8,115 nucleotides of DNA from Burkholderiaceae bacterium. Its GTDB lineage: Bacteria; Pseudomonadota; Gammaproteobacteria; Burkholderiales; Burkholderiaceae_E. The stretch spans positions 1-8,115 of the forward strand of contig JAHYJF010000159.1 in NCBI GenBank assembly GCA_019428955.1, in the 5' to 3' direction. The notes below the pieces were generated by a model, which was not told the DNA's origin, ran no database searches, and saw only the letters and a list, made by a program, of their open reading frames with translations. How positions within the stretch are numbered: position 1 is the stretch's first letter; every line of letters begins with the position of its first letter. Position numbers and translations under genes: made by a program. Shown piece after piece: positions 1-6,625 of the stretch.

Positions 1-791
1 GAATCGGCGCCATGCTTGGTGCGGGTGAAGACCAGCACCTGGTTGAGGCCGCGGTTCTCGAACAGGTTCAGCAGCAGTTCCTTCTTGCGATCGCGTTCGA
101 CCGGAATCACCACCTGCGTCACGTTGGCGGCGGTCGCGTTGCGCTGCGCCACTTCGAGCGACCTGGGATTGGTCAGGAACTCGCGGGCCAGGCCGCGGAT
201 TTCGTCCGAGAAGGTGGCCGAGAACATCAGGCTCTGGCGCTTCGCCGGCAGCTTGCCGACGATGCTGCGGATGTCGTGGATGAAGCCCATGTCGAGCATC
301 CGGTCGGCTTCGTCGAGGATCAGCACTTCGACCCGGCGCAGGTCGAGCGTGCGTTGCTGCATGTGATCCATCAGCCGGCCGGGGGTGGCGACCAGGAAGT
401 CGACGCCGCGGCGCAGGGCCTGGAATTGCGGCCCGATGCGGGCGCCGCCATAGACTGCCAGCGAGCGCACGCGGCTGTTGCGACCGTAGTCGCGCACGCT
501 TTGCTCGACCTGGACCGCGAGTTCGCGGGTCGGGACCAGCACCAGCACGCGCGGCGCGACGCCATCGCGCGGAATGCGGCCGGCCTGGTCGTGGTTGAGC
601 ATCAGGCGGTGCAGGATCGGCAGCACGAAGGCCGCGGTCTTGCCGGTGCCGGTCTGGGCGCAAGCCATCATGTCGTGGCCGGCCAGCACAGCGGGAATGG
701 CCTGCTGCTGGATCGGGGTGGGGGTGGTGTAGCCTTGCGCGCCGATAACGGCGAGCAGCTCGGCCGAGAGGCCAAGTTGATTGAAACTCAA
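1..791 (-). CDS. rhlE: DEAD-box ATP-dependent RNA helicase, RhlE type (N-terminal part; 3' end outside the window)
   Basis: Cytoplasmic ATP-dependent RNA helicase of the RhlE group, which remodels structured RNA in ribosome assembly and RNA decay. Read on the minus strand from a TTG start at 791-789, giving MSFNQLGLSAELL, the usual RhlE opening. GGAG (800-803) lies 8 nt upstream. Visible motifs by residue: Q motif GYTTPTPIQ (20-28), motif I AQTGTGKT (45-52), motif Ia PTREL (87-91), TPGR (136-139), DEAD (160-163), SAT (191-193), then the start of the second RecA-like domain (VLVFTRTKHGAD, near 250-262). The reading frame is open for 263 codons and leaves the window. Family members are usually 400-500 residues, so about half is seen. 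It is transcribed away from the TA cluster and seems unrelated to it. An SrmB or DbpA relative is possible, but the opening residues favour RhlE. Confidence 0.9.
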   Translation of the reverse strand, partial: MSFNQLGLSAELLAVIGAQGYTTPTPIQQQAIPAVLAGHDMMACAQTGTGKTAAFVLPILHRLMLNHDQAGRIPRDGVAPRVLVLVPTRELAVQVEQSVRDYGRNSRVRSLAVYGGARIGPQFQALRRGVDFLVATPGRLMDHMQQRTLDLRRVEVLILDEADRMLDMGFIHDIRSIVGKLPAKRQSLMFSATFSDEIRGLAREFLTNPRSLEVAQRNATAANVTQVVIPVERDRKKELLLNLFENRGLNQVLVFTRTKHGAD

Positions 792-799
792 AGGGTATG

Positions 800-803
800 C
801 TCC
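800..803 (-). promoter_or_regulatory. Ribosome binding site that decides the TTG start of the helicase
   Basis: GGAG on the minus strand, 8 nt before the TTG codon. An ATG just upstream (at 804-806) runs into a stop after five codons (MEHTL), so TTG is the only start that gives the family N-terminus. Confidence 0.6.
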
Positions 804-974
804 ATGCCGCACGGCCGCCGCGGGTTGCGCGGTTCAGTCCGGTTAGCGGCGTTTCGCGGTGGACGAATCCAGTGCCGCTGATCGACGGGAAGTCTTGGAA
901 GACCGGTCGCGCGACTGATGGGTGCGACCTGAAGGGCTCCCCGAATAGGAGAGCGAGGCGCACTTTACCACAGC
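804..974. other. Intergenic region between the helicase and the GNAT gene
   Basis: This stretch should hold the helicase promoter on the minus strand, but I see no convincing -35/-10 pair, no terminator and no antitoxin gene. The frame of the GNAT gene has a stop at 930-932, so it cannot be extended to recover its missing N-terminus. Confidence 0.4.
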
Positions 975-1451
975 TTGGAGCAATATGGTGCACGAATCCG
1001 CACAATGTGGCGGATTTCGGCGCCGACCGATTGGCTGCGGCATCATGCCCGTCAAGCTCAGGGCAGTGGTTCGGCGCGAACCTTTGGGGTCTGCGACAAG
1101 GATCGAGTTGCCGGGTATTTCAGTTTGACGGTGGGTCAAGTCGACACGCTCGAAGCTCCCGAGCGGATTCGTCGCGGCATGGAGCGGTATCCGATCCCGC
1201 TGGTAATCTTGGCCAGGCTGGCGGTTGATCTGGACTACCAGAGAAAGGGTCTGGGTTCCAGCCTGCTTCAGGACGCCATCGCGCGCACGGTTGCCATCGC
1301 TGAACAGGCCGGTATTCGGGCGTTGCTGACCCACCCTATCGACGCTGCAGCCGATGCGTTCTATCGCCGCTTCGGTTTCGAGCCGACGCCCGCGCACGAG
1401 CGGCAGCTGATCTTGTTGCTCAAGGACGCACGACGTTTTGTTGGCGCGTGA
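975..1451 (+). pseudogene. GNAT acetyltransferase toxin of the TacT/AtaT type, N-terminus missing, no antitoxin
   Basis: Members of this family use acetyl-CoA to acetylate the amino group of charged tRNAs and stop translation; they are normally encoded just after an RHH (DUF1778/TacA) antitoxin. Residues 19-37 (DWLRHHARQAQGSGSARTF), RLAVD (81-85), the acetyl-CoA loop QRKGLG (89-94) and FYRRFGF (129-135, with the likely catalytic Tyr130) fit the family closely, up to the usual C-terminal end. What is missing is the first 20-25 residues, normally carrying an F-D-C-G motif. The residues before Asp19 do not resemble it, and the frame is closed at 930. Possible starts are TTG 975 or ATG 1005. No antitoxin lies upstream. 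It is most likely a decayed toxin; a short active variant cannot be excluded. I am sure of the family, less so of pseudogene status. Confidence 0.75.
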
Positions 1452-1464
1452 TGGAGTATGTTGG

Positions 1465-1483
1465 GGTATTATCTGTTGATACC
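1465..1483 (+). promoter_or_regulatory. Probable operator/promoter of the RHH-ParE pair
   Basis: An inverted repeat, GGTAT (1465-1469) and ATACC (1479-1483), separated by 9 nt, sits 13 nt before the antitoxin start. A -10-like TATTAT (1467-1472) lies inside it. RHH antitoxins usually repress their own operon by binding such palindromes. No good -35 box was found, so the promoter part is uncertain. Confidence 0.4.
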
Positions 1484-1496
1484 ATGGAGTGACAGG

Positions 1497-1787
1497 ATGA
1501 GCGGGGTTGCAATTCGCCCGGTGGCGATCAAGCTGGACAAGGAAATCAGGGAGCGTGTGAAACGCCTGGCCGATGCGCGGCAAAGAACGTCGCATTGGCT
1601 GATGCGCGAGGCCATCAGCCAGTATGTGGAACGAGAAGAGCGCCGTGAATCATTCCGCCAGGATGGGCTGCGCGCCTGGCAGGAGTATCAGGCCACTGGA
1701 CTCCATGTCTGCGCCGAGGAGGCCGATGGCTGGCTGGCGAAACTCGAGCAGGGACAGGACATCGAGCCGCCAAAGCCGCATTTTTGA
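1497..1787 (+). CDS. RHH (CopG-type) antitoxin of a ParE-family TA pair
   Basis: A 96-residue protein. Its first 50 residues have ribbon-helix-helix layout: a short beta strand (VAIRPVAIKLD, 4-14), helix 1 (KEIRERVKRLADAR, 14-27), a turn with T-S, then helix 2 (HWLMREAISQYVEREERRE). Such proteins bind DNA as dimers and autoregulate. The acidic, Trp-containing C-terminal part (residues 50-96, with EEADGWLAKLEQGQD) is the expected toxin-binding tail. ATG 1497 is chosen over the upstream in-frame TTG at 1458 because GGAG lies 7 nt before it and because the putative operator would otherwise be coding. The toxin gene starts 6 nt after its stop, the classic antitoxin-first order. It is close to proteins annotated as CopG-family antitoxins; I do not assign a symbol. 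Confidence 0.85.
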   Translation: MSGVAIRPVAIKLDKEIRERVKRLADARQRTSHWLMREAISQYVEREERRESFRQDGLRAWQEYQATGLHVCAEEADGWLAKLEQGQDIEPPKPHF

Positions 1788-1793
1788 GCTCAC

Positions 1794-2084
1794 ATGGCAC
1801 GTGTGATCTGGTCACCCGGGGCGTTGCGGGACGTGCAGCGCTTGCATCGGTTCCTGGCGGAAAAGAACAAGGACGCCGCGAATCGCGCGCTCAAAGTCAT
1901 TCGCGAGGGCGTCAAGATCTTGACTGATCAACCCGGCGTAGGCCGCCCCGTCGATGGCATGGACCCTGAGTTTCGGGAATGGATGATCGCCTTCGGCGAC
2001 AGCGGCTACGTTGTCTTGTACCGGTTTGATGGGCGTAGCGCTGTCCTGTTGGCCGTCAGACACCAGCGGGAGGCGGGATATTGA
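1794..2084 (+). CDS. parE: ParE/RelE-family toxin
   Basis: A 96-residue member of the RelE/ParE superfamily; ParE toxins poison DNA gyrase, while RelE relatives cut mRNA on the ribosome. It opens with the standard MARVIWSPGALRDVQRLHRF, has the helical hairpin (residues 9-46), DQPGVGRP (45-52) and the strongly conserved ending EFREWMIAFGDSGYVVLYR (59-77) and AVRHQREAGY (87-96). Length is normal and there are no breaks. It lies 6 nt after the antitoxin stop, so translation is probably coupled. Target choice between gyrase and ribosome cannot be settled from sequence; the ending favours ParE. Together with the upstream gene it looks like a working TA module. Confidence 0.88.
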   Translation: MARVIWSPGALRDVQRLHRFLAEKNKDAANRALKVIREGVKILTDQPGVGRPVDGMDPEFREWMIAFGDSGYVVLYRFDGRSAVLLAVRHQREAGY

Positions 2085-2165
2085 TCGGTTGCTTCGATGA
2101 CCAGCCCTTGCCGCTACCGATCAGTTGCCGCGCTGCGTCGCCAAGGCGCAAGACGTCCGGCCACG

Positions 2166-2282
2166 CCCAACCGCCCTCTTCATCCGATCGGCCAGCGCGT
2201 CGGCTGACTGCGGACAGCGGGCTTCGATGCGCGCGAGGCAGCGGCGCAACGATTCGAGCTTGTTCTCGATCAGTTGCCGATC
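2166..2282 (-). pseudogene. Remnant of a HepT-type (DUF86, HEPN) toxin gene
   Basis: On the minus strand, 39 codons read DRQLIENKLESLRRCLAR through ARCPQSADALA and then DRMKRAVG. The first part matches the N-terminal helix of HepT toxins; the last eight residues match a much later part of the family, just before the FRN...H segment that carries the HEPN active site. The middle, about 60 residues with the LQDI/LNL region, is missing, and the join falls at a shared LA-D/E step, which suggests a short-homology deletion. After AVG the frame leaves the family and stops. No MntA-type nucleotidyltransferase antitoxin is present. The fragment cannot encode a HEPN nuclease. The match is from memory of the family and short, hence the moderate confidence. 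Confidence 0.6.
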
Positions 2283-2584
2283 GGCAAGAGGTACCACTTT
2301 CGTCACGAGGGCGGGGTGATCCCCGCGCACCACGCGGTGTTCGCGCGTCTGGTGCGCGGCGGCACCTGGCTGCAGGTGACCGCGGGCAGCCTCACGGGGC
2401 GCTTCGGCGCCGAGGCGCGCTACTGGGGTGAGCGCCTGCTCGACGAGGGCCGGGTGCACCTGCTGGCTACCGACGCGCACAGCCCGACGCGCCGCCCGCC
2501 GCTGCTGGCCGAGGGCCGCCAGGCGGCCGAGAAATGGGTCGGGGCAGGGGAAGCCGCCCGGCTGGTGCTCGACCGACCCCGCGC

Positions 2585-2590
2585 TATACT
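2585..2590 (+). promoter_or_regulatory. Possible -10 box ahead of the Wza-like gene
   Basis: TATACT followed by AAAAG stands out in very GC-rich DNA, about 110 nt before the lipoprotein start. The hexamer 17 nt upstream (CTGGTG, 2562-2567) is a poor -35. It may give the remaining EPS genes their own promoter now that the upstream operon is lost. Confidence 0.3.
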
Positions 2591-2617
2591 AAAAGACACT
2601 CCAGCGACGCTAGTGGC

Positions 2618-2633
2618 GCCGCCTTCGGGCGGC
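2618..2633 (+). other. GC hairpin with a UUCG tetraloop between the putative promoter and the Wza-like gene
   Basis: GCCGCC, TTCG, GGCGGC form a perfect 6-bp stem closed by C-G around UUCG, an exceptionally stable RNA fold. No T-run follows, so it is not a standard terminator. It overlaps the end of the phosphatase reading frame (A-P-P-S-G-G), so codon bias could have produced it by chance. Confidence 0.4.
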
Positions 2634-2698
2634 TCGAGCCGCGGTTTAAACAAGAGCGGCCGATGGTCGTCGTTGCGCAGTTGGTTTGGAGACAGGAA

Positions 2699-3451
2699 AT
2701 GAAGTTGGCAGTACTCGCCCTCGCGCTGGTGTTATCGGCGTGTGGTGCCCTGGGTCCGCGCCAGGCGGACAATAGCCCCCCTGAGCCCGACTCGCCGCTG
2801 GCGCGTCAGAGCGCCACTACGGCCGCCGCCGGCAAAACCGCCCAGACCTCGCACGCCAGCGCTGTCAAGGCCGCCGCAGCGGAACTGCCCGACGAGGAAT
2901 ATCGCATCGGCCCGAGCGATTTGCTCGAGATTTCGGTATTCCAGGTCAAGGAACTCGATCGCACCGTGCGGGTCAACTCGCGCGGGCTGATTTCGCTGCC
3001 GCTGCTCGGCGCGGTCAATGCCGCCGGGATGAGCGCCACCGAACTCGAGGACCAGATTGCCGCCCGGCTCAAGAAAGACTACCTGCAGAACCCGCAGGTG
3101 AGCGTCTTCATCAAGGAGTTCACCAGCCAGCGCGTCACCATCGAGGGCCAGGTCGAGAAGGCCGGCATCTACCCGATCGCCGGCAACACCACCACGCTGC
3201 TGCAGGCGCTGGCGATCGCCGGCGGGGTCAAGGAGCTGGCCGAAGACAGCGTCAGCATCTTCCGGCTCGCCGACGCCGGCAAGCGCCAGTTGCTGGAATT
3301 CAACATCGAGCGCATCCGCGCCGGCGCCGTGGTCGATCCGACACTCAAGAACAATGACATCGTGGTGGTCGGCAAGGACGAATCGCGCTCGTTCGTGAAG
3401 AACCTCACCGACACGCTGCGCGGCTTCATTGGCTTTGGAACGATCAGATAA
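2699..3451 (+). CDS. Wza/EpsE-like polysaccharide export lipoprotein
   Basis: A 250-residue outer-membrane polysaccharide export lipoprotein, the family that forms the secretion channel for capsule or EPS. ATG 2699 is chosen because GGAG sits 9 nt upstream, the start overlaps the preceding stop, and it gives a lipoprotein signal: MKLAVLALALVLSAC with lipobox L-S-A-C and Cys15. A low-complexity Ala/Pro/Ser linker follows (16-64). The Poly_export domain runs from EYRIGPSDLLEI (67-78) to about residue 140, then an SLBB domain (VTIEGQVEKAGIYPIAG onward, about 147-180), then a second beta-rich part and an amphipathic C-terminal end. At 250 residues it is shorter than E. coli Wza (about 380) but usual for the one-SLBB EpsE/GumB class. 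The stop overlaps the kinase start. It seems intact, though its kinase partner is broken. Confidence 0.9.
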   Translation: MKLAVLALALVLSACGALGPRQADNSPPEPDSPLARQSATTAAAGKTAQTSHASAVKAAAAELPDEEYRIGPSDLLEISVFQVKELDRTVRVNSRGLISLPLLGAVNAAGMSATELEDQIAARLKKDYLQNPQVSVFIKEFTSQRVTIEGQVEKAGIYPIAGNTTTLLQALAIAGGVKELAEDSVSIFRLADAGKRQLLEFNIERIRAGAVVDPTLKNNDIVVVGKDESRSFVKNLTDTLRGFIGFGTIR

Positions 3452-4181
3452 TGAATGATGTGCCGATGAACGTCCCCGACCCGCGCGGCGAGCAGGCGGC
3501 GCTCGCGCTGCGCCCCGACCTGCCGCTGGGCATGCCCTACGGGCCGCCACCTCCCCCGGGCGAGCGCTACGATGACGACGACACCATCGATCTGCGCCAG
3601 TACTGGGAGATCATCCGCAAGCGCAAGTGGACACCATCAAGCACGGCGAGGACGTCGAACGAGCGCTCGGGCCGGCGCTGCTGGGCGTGATCCCGTTCCT
3701 CAAGAACACCACTGCCGGCGGCACCGGTCTCGCCTTTGAGCTCGTGGAGGAGCCGCGCTCGTCGTTCGCCGAGGCGTTCCGCTCGCTGCGCACCTCGCTG
3801 CAGTTCTCCACCGCCGCCGGGGTGCCCAAGGTGCTGATGGTCACCAGCGCCTCGATGGGCGAAGGCAAGAGTACCAGCGCGCTCACGCTCGCGGCCGAGA
3901 AGTTCGACCTGGTGATCATCGACGGCCCGCCGGTGCTGGGCCTGGCCGACGCGCCGCTGCTCGGCAACCTCGCCGAGGCCACCGTGATGGTGGTCGAGTA
4001 CGGCGCCACCCGCAAGGGTTTCGCCACCGACGCCATCAAGCGGCTGCGCGTGGCGCGCACCCGGCTATTGGGGGTGGTGCTGACCAAGGCCGAGGCCAAC
4101 GCCAGCGGCTACGGCTATTACCAGAACTACTATTACTACGAGGGCGCCGCCGACCAGGGCCGGCAGCGCCTGACCGCCTGA
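3451..4181 (+). pseudogene. Wzc/EpsG-like chain-length regulator and tyrosine autokinase, two deletions
   Basis: Intact relatives (700 residues or more) have an N-terminal Wzz domain with two membrane helices and a cytoplasmic BY-kinase domain. Here codons 1-60 from ATG 3451 give a Pro-rich leader and IDLRQYWEIIRKRKW (46-60), the start of the Wzz domain. At 3626-3631 the sequence jumps, in another frame, to DTIKHGEDVERALG (from 3630), the entry to the kinase domain, so both membrane helices and the periplasmic part are gone. Walker A (SMGEGKST, 3852-3875) and Walker B (LVIIDGPP, 3909-3932) are present, but LTLA runs straight into AEKFDLV near 3891-3900, so the Walker A' D-x-D region (about 80 residues) is missing as well. 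The C-terminal tyrosine cluster, seven Tyr in ten residues, survives (4110-4139). The 3' part could start at GTG 3627 (184 residues). Kinase and chain-length functions must be lost. Confidence 0.85.
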
Positions 4182-4206
4182 CGCGGCCGGCCCGCGACGC
4201 ATCGCC

Positions 4207-5475
4207 ATGGAACCGACGCTGCTTCCCGAACAGGCGCTCGCGTTCTATCGTGCGCCTACCGACTACCCCGAGTTGCGTAACCCGCGCCGGGCGTTGCGCG
4301 GCGATGCGGTCAACATTCTCAAGATCGCGCTGGACGCCGACCCGTCATCGGTCGGGGCGCCGAGCGGCATCGCCGGGATCGACGAGTGGGTGGCTGCCGC
4401 GCGTTTCTTCGTCGAGCAGGTGCTGCTTTCTCCCGGCGCCGACTATTACCGGGTCAACGGGCTGCCGCGCGGCGCCAGCGCAGCCGACCTGCGCGAGAAC
4501 CACCGGCTGTTGATCCGCCTGCTGCATCCCGACCGTATCAAGCTCGATCCCGACTGGCAGGCAGCCGCGGCGGCGCGGGCCAACCAGGCCTACGCCACGC
4601 TGCGCGACCCGCTGACGCGCGCCGCGTACGACCATGAAATCGCACTCGAACGGCTGGCGCGCATGCGCCCCGAAACGCCCGAGCCTGGGCGTCCGCGCCA
4701 CCCGAGCGCGCGTCCGCCGGCCCCGATTGCCGACCTCGGCCGCCCGGGCGCTAACTCGCTGCAGCGCCGTGCCTGGCGCAACGTGCCCACCATCGTGCTG
4801 AGCCTGGTGCTGGGCGCGGCGATCGCCTGGGTCGGCTGGTTGTGGCTCGAGCGCGAGCGGGCCGCGGTGCTGGCCGGCTTCGACACCGGCGCTCCGATGA
4901 TCGCTGCGGCACCAGCACCAGCACCAGTTGCCGCGGTGGTGTTGCCGCCGCCCGCCCCCCGGCCCGAGGCCACGCCGCCGCGCGTCGAACCCGCGCCTCC
5001 GGTTCCTACCCCCACCCCGGTCGCCATCGCCACGCCACCGATCGTGCCCGTGGTCGTGCCGCCCCGGCCCGAGCCCGCCCCGGCGGCCGAGCCCGCCCCG
5101 CAACCCGAACCAGGCGCAGTGCTCGCACCGCTTGCCCAGCGCTACGCGGGCGGCGATCTCGCCGGCTTCATGGCGCTGTTCGACGCGGTCGCGCGCAACG
5201 AAACCGGCGGTCGCGCCAAGATCCGCAGCGACTACGCCGACCTGTTCTCGACCACGGTGCGCCGCAACCTTGCGATTTCGGGCGTCAGCTGGGTCGAGCG
5301 CGGCGGCATCTGGAACGGGCAGGGCAGCTTCCAGGTGACGGTCCAGCGTCGCGACGAAAATGTGTTGCGACGCTACACCGGCGTGATCCGCCTCGAAGTG
5401 GCCACTGACGGCGGCCGGCCGCTGATTCGCGGCATCTTCCACAATGTCACCGGCCAGACGGTCGAGGAACGCTAG
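4207..5475 (+). CDS. J-domain protein with one membrane helix, Pro-rich linker and C-terminal NTF2-like domain; role unknown
   Basis: A 422-residue protein. Residues 1-75 are helical and unassigned. Residues 79-145 form a J domain: DYYRVNGLPRGAS opening, HPD at 107-109, and the helix IV end AYATLRDPLTRAAYD. J domains stimulate the ATPase of DnaK. A single membrane helix follows (194-214, IVLSLVLGAAIAWVGWLWL), then a linker rich in Pro/Ala/Val (about 230-305), then a compact alpha/beta domain (about 306-415; LAQRYAGGDLAGFMALFDAVARNE, later VTVQRRDE..RRYTGVIRLEV) that resembles SnoaL/NTF2-like folds. Probable topology is J domain in the cytoplasm, linker and C-terminal domain in the periplasm. 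It starts 25 nt after the kinase stop and ends 5 nt before the next gene, so it belongs to the EPS operon. No strong ribosome site is visible. The frame is intact. Function in EPS assembly is inferred from position only. Confidence 0.8.
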   Translation: MEPTLLPEQALAFYRAPTDYPELRNPRRALRGDAVNILKIALDADPSSVGAPSGIAGIDEWVAAARFFVEQVLLSPGADYYRVNGLPRGASAADLRENHRLLIRLLHPDRIKLDPDWQAAAAARANQAYATLRDPLTRAAYDHEIALERLARMRPETPEPGRPRHPSARPPAPIADLGRPGANSLQRRAWRNVPTIVLSLVLGAAIAWVGWLWLERERAAVLAGFDTGAPMIAAAPAPAPVAAVVLPPPAPRPEATPPRVEPAPPVPTPTPVAIATPPIVPVVVPPRPEPAPAAEPAPQPEPGAVLAPLAQRYAGGDLAGFMALFDAVARNETGGRAKIRSDYADLFSTTVRRNLAISGVSWVERGGIWNGQGSFQVTVQRRDENVLRRYTGVIRLEVATDGGRPLIRGIFHNVTGQTVEER

Positions 5476-5480
5476 CGAGC

Positions 5481-6527
5481 ATGACTGCCGATCCCGCCGC
5501 CATGGCCGCCGCACCCCCCGTCCCAGGAGGCGCCCGCGGCGCCGCGCTTCGGTTTGCGCGGCGTCATCCTGCTGCTGCTGGCAGTGGCGCTCGCCTGGAA
5601 CGACCGCAACCCGGCGGCGCGTACCGCACTGGCCCTGGCGGAGGTGGCCGGGGAGTCACCCGCCGAAACGCTCGCGCGCTTGCGGGCCGCGGCGGCGGTC
5701 CAACCCACCGAAGGGCGGCTCTACGCCGCGCTCGCGCTCCATGCCGAGGCCCAGGGCGCCCCGGCGCTGGCGGCCGGCGCCATGCAGCTTGCCGCCTCGT
5801 TGGCGCCGCAACGCACCGACGTGAGTCTCGCCGTATTCTCATTCTGGCTGCGCCACGACGACGTGCTGCGCGCCTTGCAGGCGGGCAGTGTGGCGCTCAC
5901 CCGCTCGCCCGAGCTCGCGCTCCCAGGCTCTACCCGATCTTCCTCAAGCTGATGGCTTCGCCGCAGTCCGATGCCGCGTTTGGCGCGGTGCTCGCCAATC
6001 CGCTGCCGTGGTGGCCGGGGTTCTTCCGCTATGTCGCCGATCGGGCACCCAGCGCCGAGGTGTTGCGGGTGCTTCATTCGCTGCAGATCAACGGCCCCAA
6101 TACCTTCGACGAGCCCCAGCTGCGGGTCTATCTCGAGCGCCTGTTCCACGACGGCAACTGGCTGGAAGCGTACTTCGTGTGGCTCGACTCGCTGCCCCTG
6201 GCAAGCGCCGGCTTCTCGAGCGAGCTCTACAACGGCGGCTTCGAGGAGCCCACCCGCAACCTCGGCTTCGAATGGACCGACCAGCCCTTGAGGGGCGTGC
6301 TGGTGGGGTTTGATCCCACCTACGGCACGACCGGGTCGCGGGCGCTGCACGTGGTTTTCCAGGGCCTGCCGGCGCGCTGGCGGCACTTCAACCGGTACCT
6401 GATGCTGGCCCCGGCCGGCGGTTGCGCCTCGCAGGACCTGCGCCTGTCGCTGGTTGGCAACGCCCAGCTCGATTTTGTCGCCACCGGGCAGATCTGGTTC
6501 GACGACATCGTGGTGGTCCGCCAATGA
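5481..6527 (+). pseudogene. TPR-like membrane-anchored EPS-locus protein with two opposite frameshifts
   Basis: Three segments in two frames make one plausible protein. Segment 1 (ATG 5481, MTADPAAMAAAPP) ends at a run of six C (5514-5519). Segment 2, one base ahead, has a hydrophobic anchor (VILLLLAVALAW, about 5563-5598) and helical repeats with TPR-like spacing to about 5925. Segment 3, back in the first frame, starts LYPIFLKLMA and runs to the stop at 6525-6527; its end contains a beta-rich module (YNGGFEEPTRNLGFEW ... GQIWFDDIVVVRQ) resembling carbohydrate-binding jelly-roll folds. The first frame is open throughout, but its middle part is Arg/Gly-rich and has no protein-like pattern. 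Either the gene carries an inserted C and a later one-base loss, or these are sequencing errors. It follows the J-domain gene by 5 nt. Function unknown; EPS-related by context. Confidence 0.7.
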
Positions 6528-6607
6528 ACGCCGGCGCGCGTTCATCCGGGTCGCCGCCGTTCGTCGGACTGACCGACGGCAGCCGTTTTGATACCCCTCA
6601 CCCATAA
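6524..6607 (+). pseudogene. 27-codon stub of the next EPS-operon gene
   Basis: ATG 6524 overlaps the preceding stop (ATGA), as at the other operon junctions. It reads MNAGARSSGSPPFVGLTDGS and a few residues more, then stops at 6605-6607. The opening looks like a cytoplasmic leader before a membrane protein. I infer that the rest was lost when the hicAB side was joined near 6585-6625. It could equally be a chance ORF. Confidence 0.4.
6562..6589 (+). terminator. Weak terminator candidate
   Basis: CGTCGG (6562-6567) and CCGACG (6573-6578) pair around ACTGA, followed after 7 nt by TTTT (6586-6589). The gap before the T-run is longer than usual, and an alternative stem GCCGT/ACGGC competes. Confidence 0.25.
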
Positions 6608-6625
6608 GAGGGATGTGGCCCCCGG

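Larger units (their letters stand above)
2316..2702 (+). pseudogene. C-terminal fragment of a CpsB/YwqE-type (PHP family) tyrosine-protein phosphatase
   Basis: The family consists of manganese-dependent phosphatases that dephosphorylate the Wzc-type kinase in capsule and EPS synthesis. Recognisable parts: WLQVTAGSLTGRFG (codons at 2367-2408), AERLLDEG-like GERLLDEGRVHLLATDAH (2427-2480) with the last metal-binding Asp and His, and LVLDRPRAIL (2562-2591). The N-terminal half with the D-x-H-x-H metal site is absent; the frame continues leftward only into the HepT remnant. A GTG at 2316 with GAGG just upstream could start a 128-residue product, but it could not be an active phosphatase. Its stop overlaps the start of the next gene (ATGA at 2699-2702), the mark of the original operon. 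Confidence 0.7.

Noticed and set aside
12..881. Long plus-strand open frame opposite the helicase
   Set aside because: The minus strand carries all the DEAD-box motifs in one frame; the plus-strand product is His/Gln/Ala-rich with no protein pattern.
843..1595. 250-codon minus-strand open frame
   Set aside because: It is the shadow of the GNAT and RHH genes and has no recognisable domain.
2085..2165. Minus-strand continuation after the HepT remnant as part of an antitoxin
   Set aside because: No frame gives a nucleotidyltransferase GSxxxG motif or any recognisable family; treated as unassigned sequence.
2534..2698. Earlier in-frame start for the Wza-like gene
   Set aside because: It would put 55 extra residues before the lipoprotein signal peptide; ATG 2699 has a good ribosome site and overlaps the upstream stop.
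2732..3550. 272-codon minus-strand open frame
   Set aside because: Opposite the Wza-like gene, whose Poly_export and SLBB motifs are clear; Arg/Ala-rich shadow.
4345..5514. 389-codon minus-strand open frame
   Set aside because: Opposite the J-domain gene; long only because high GC content removes stop codons.
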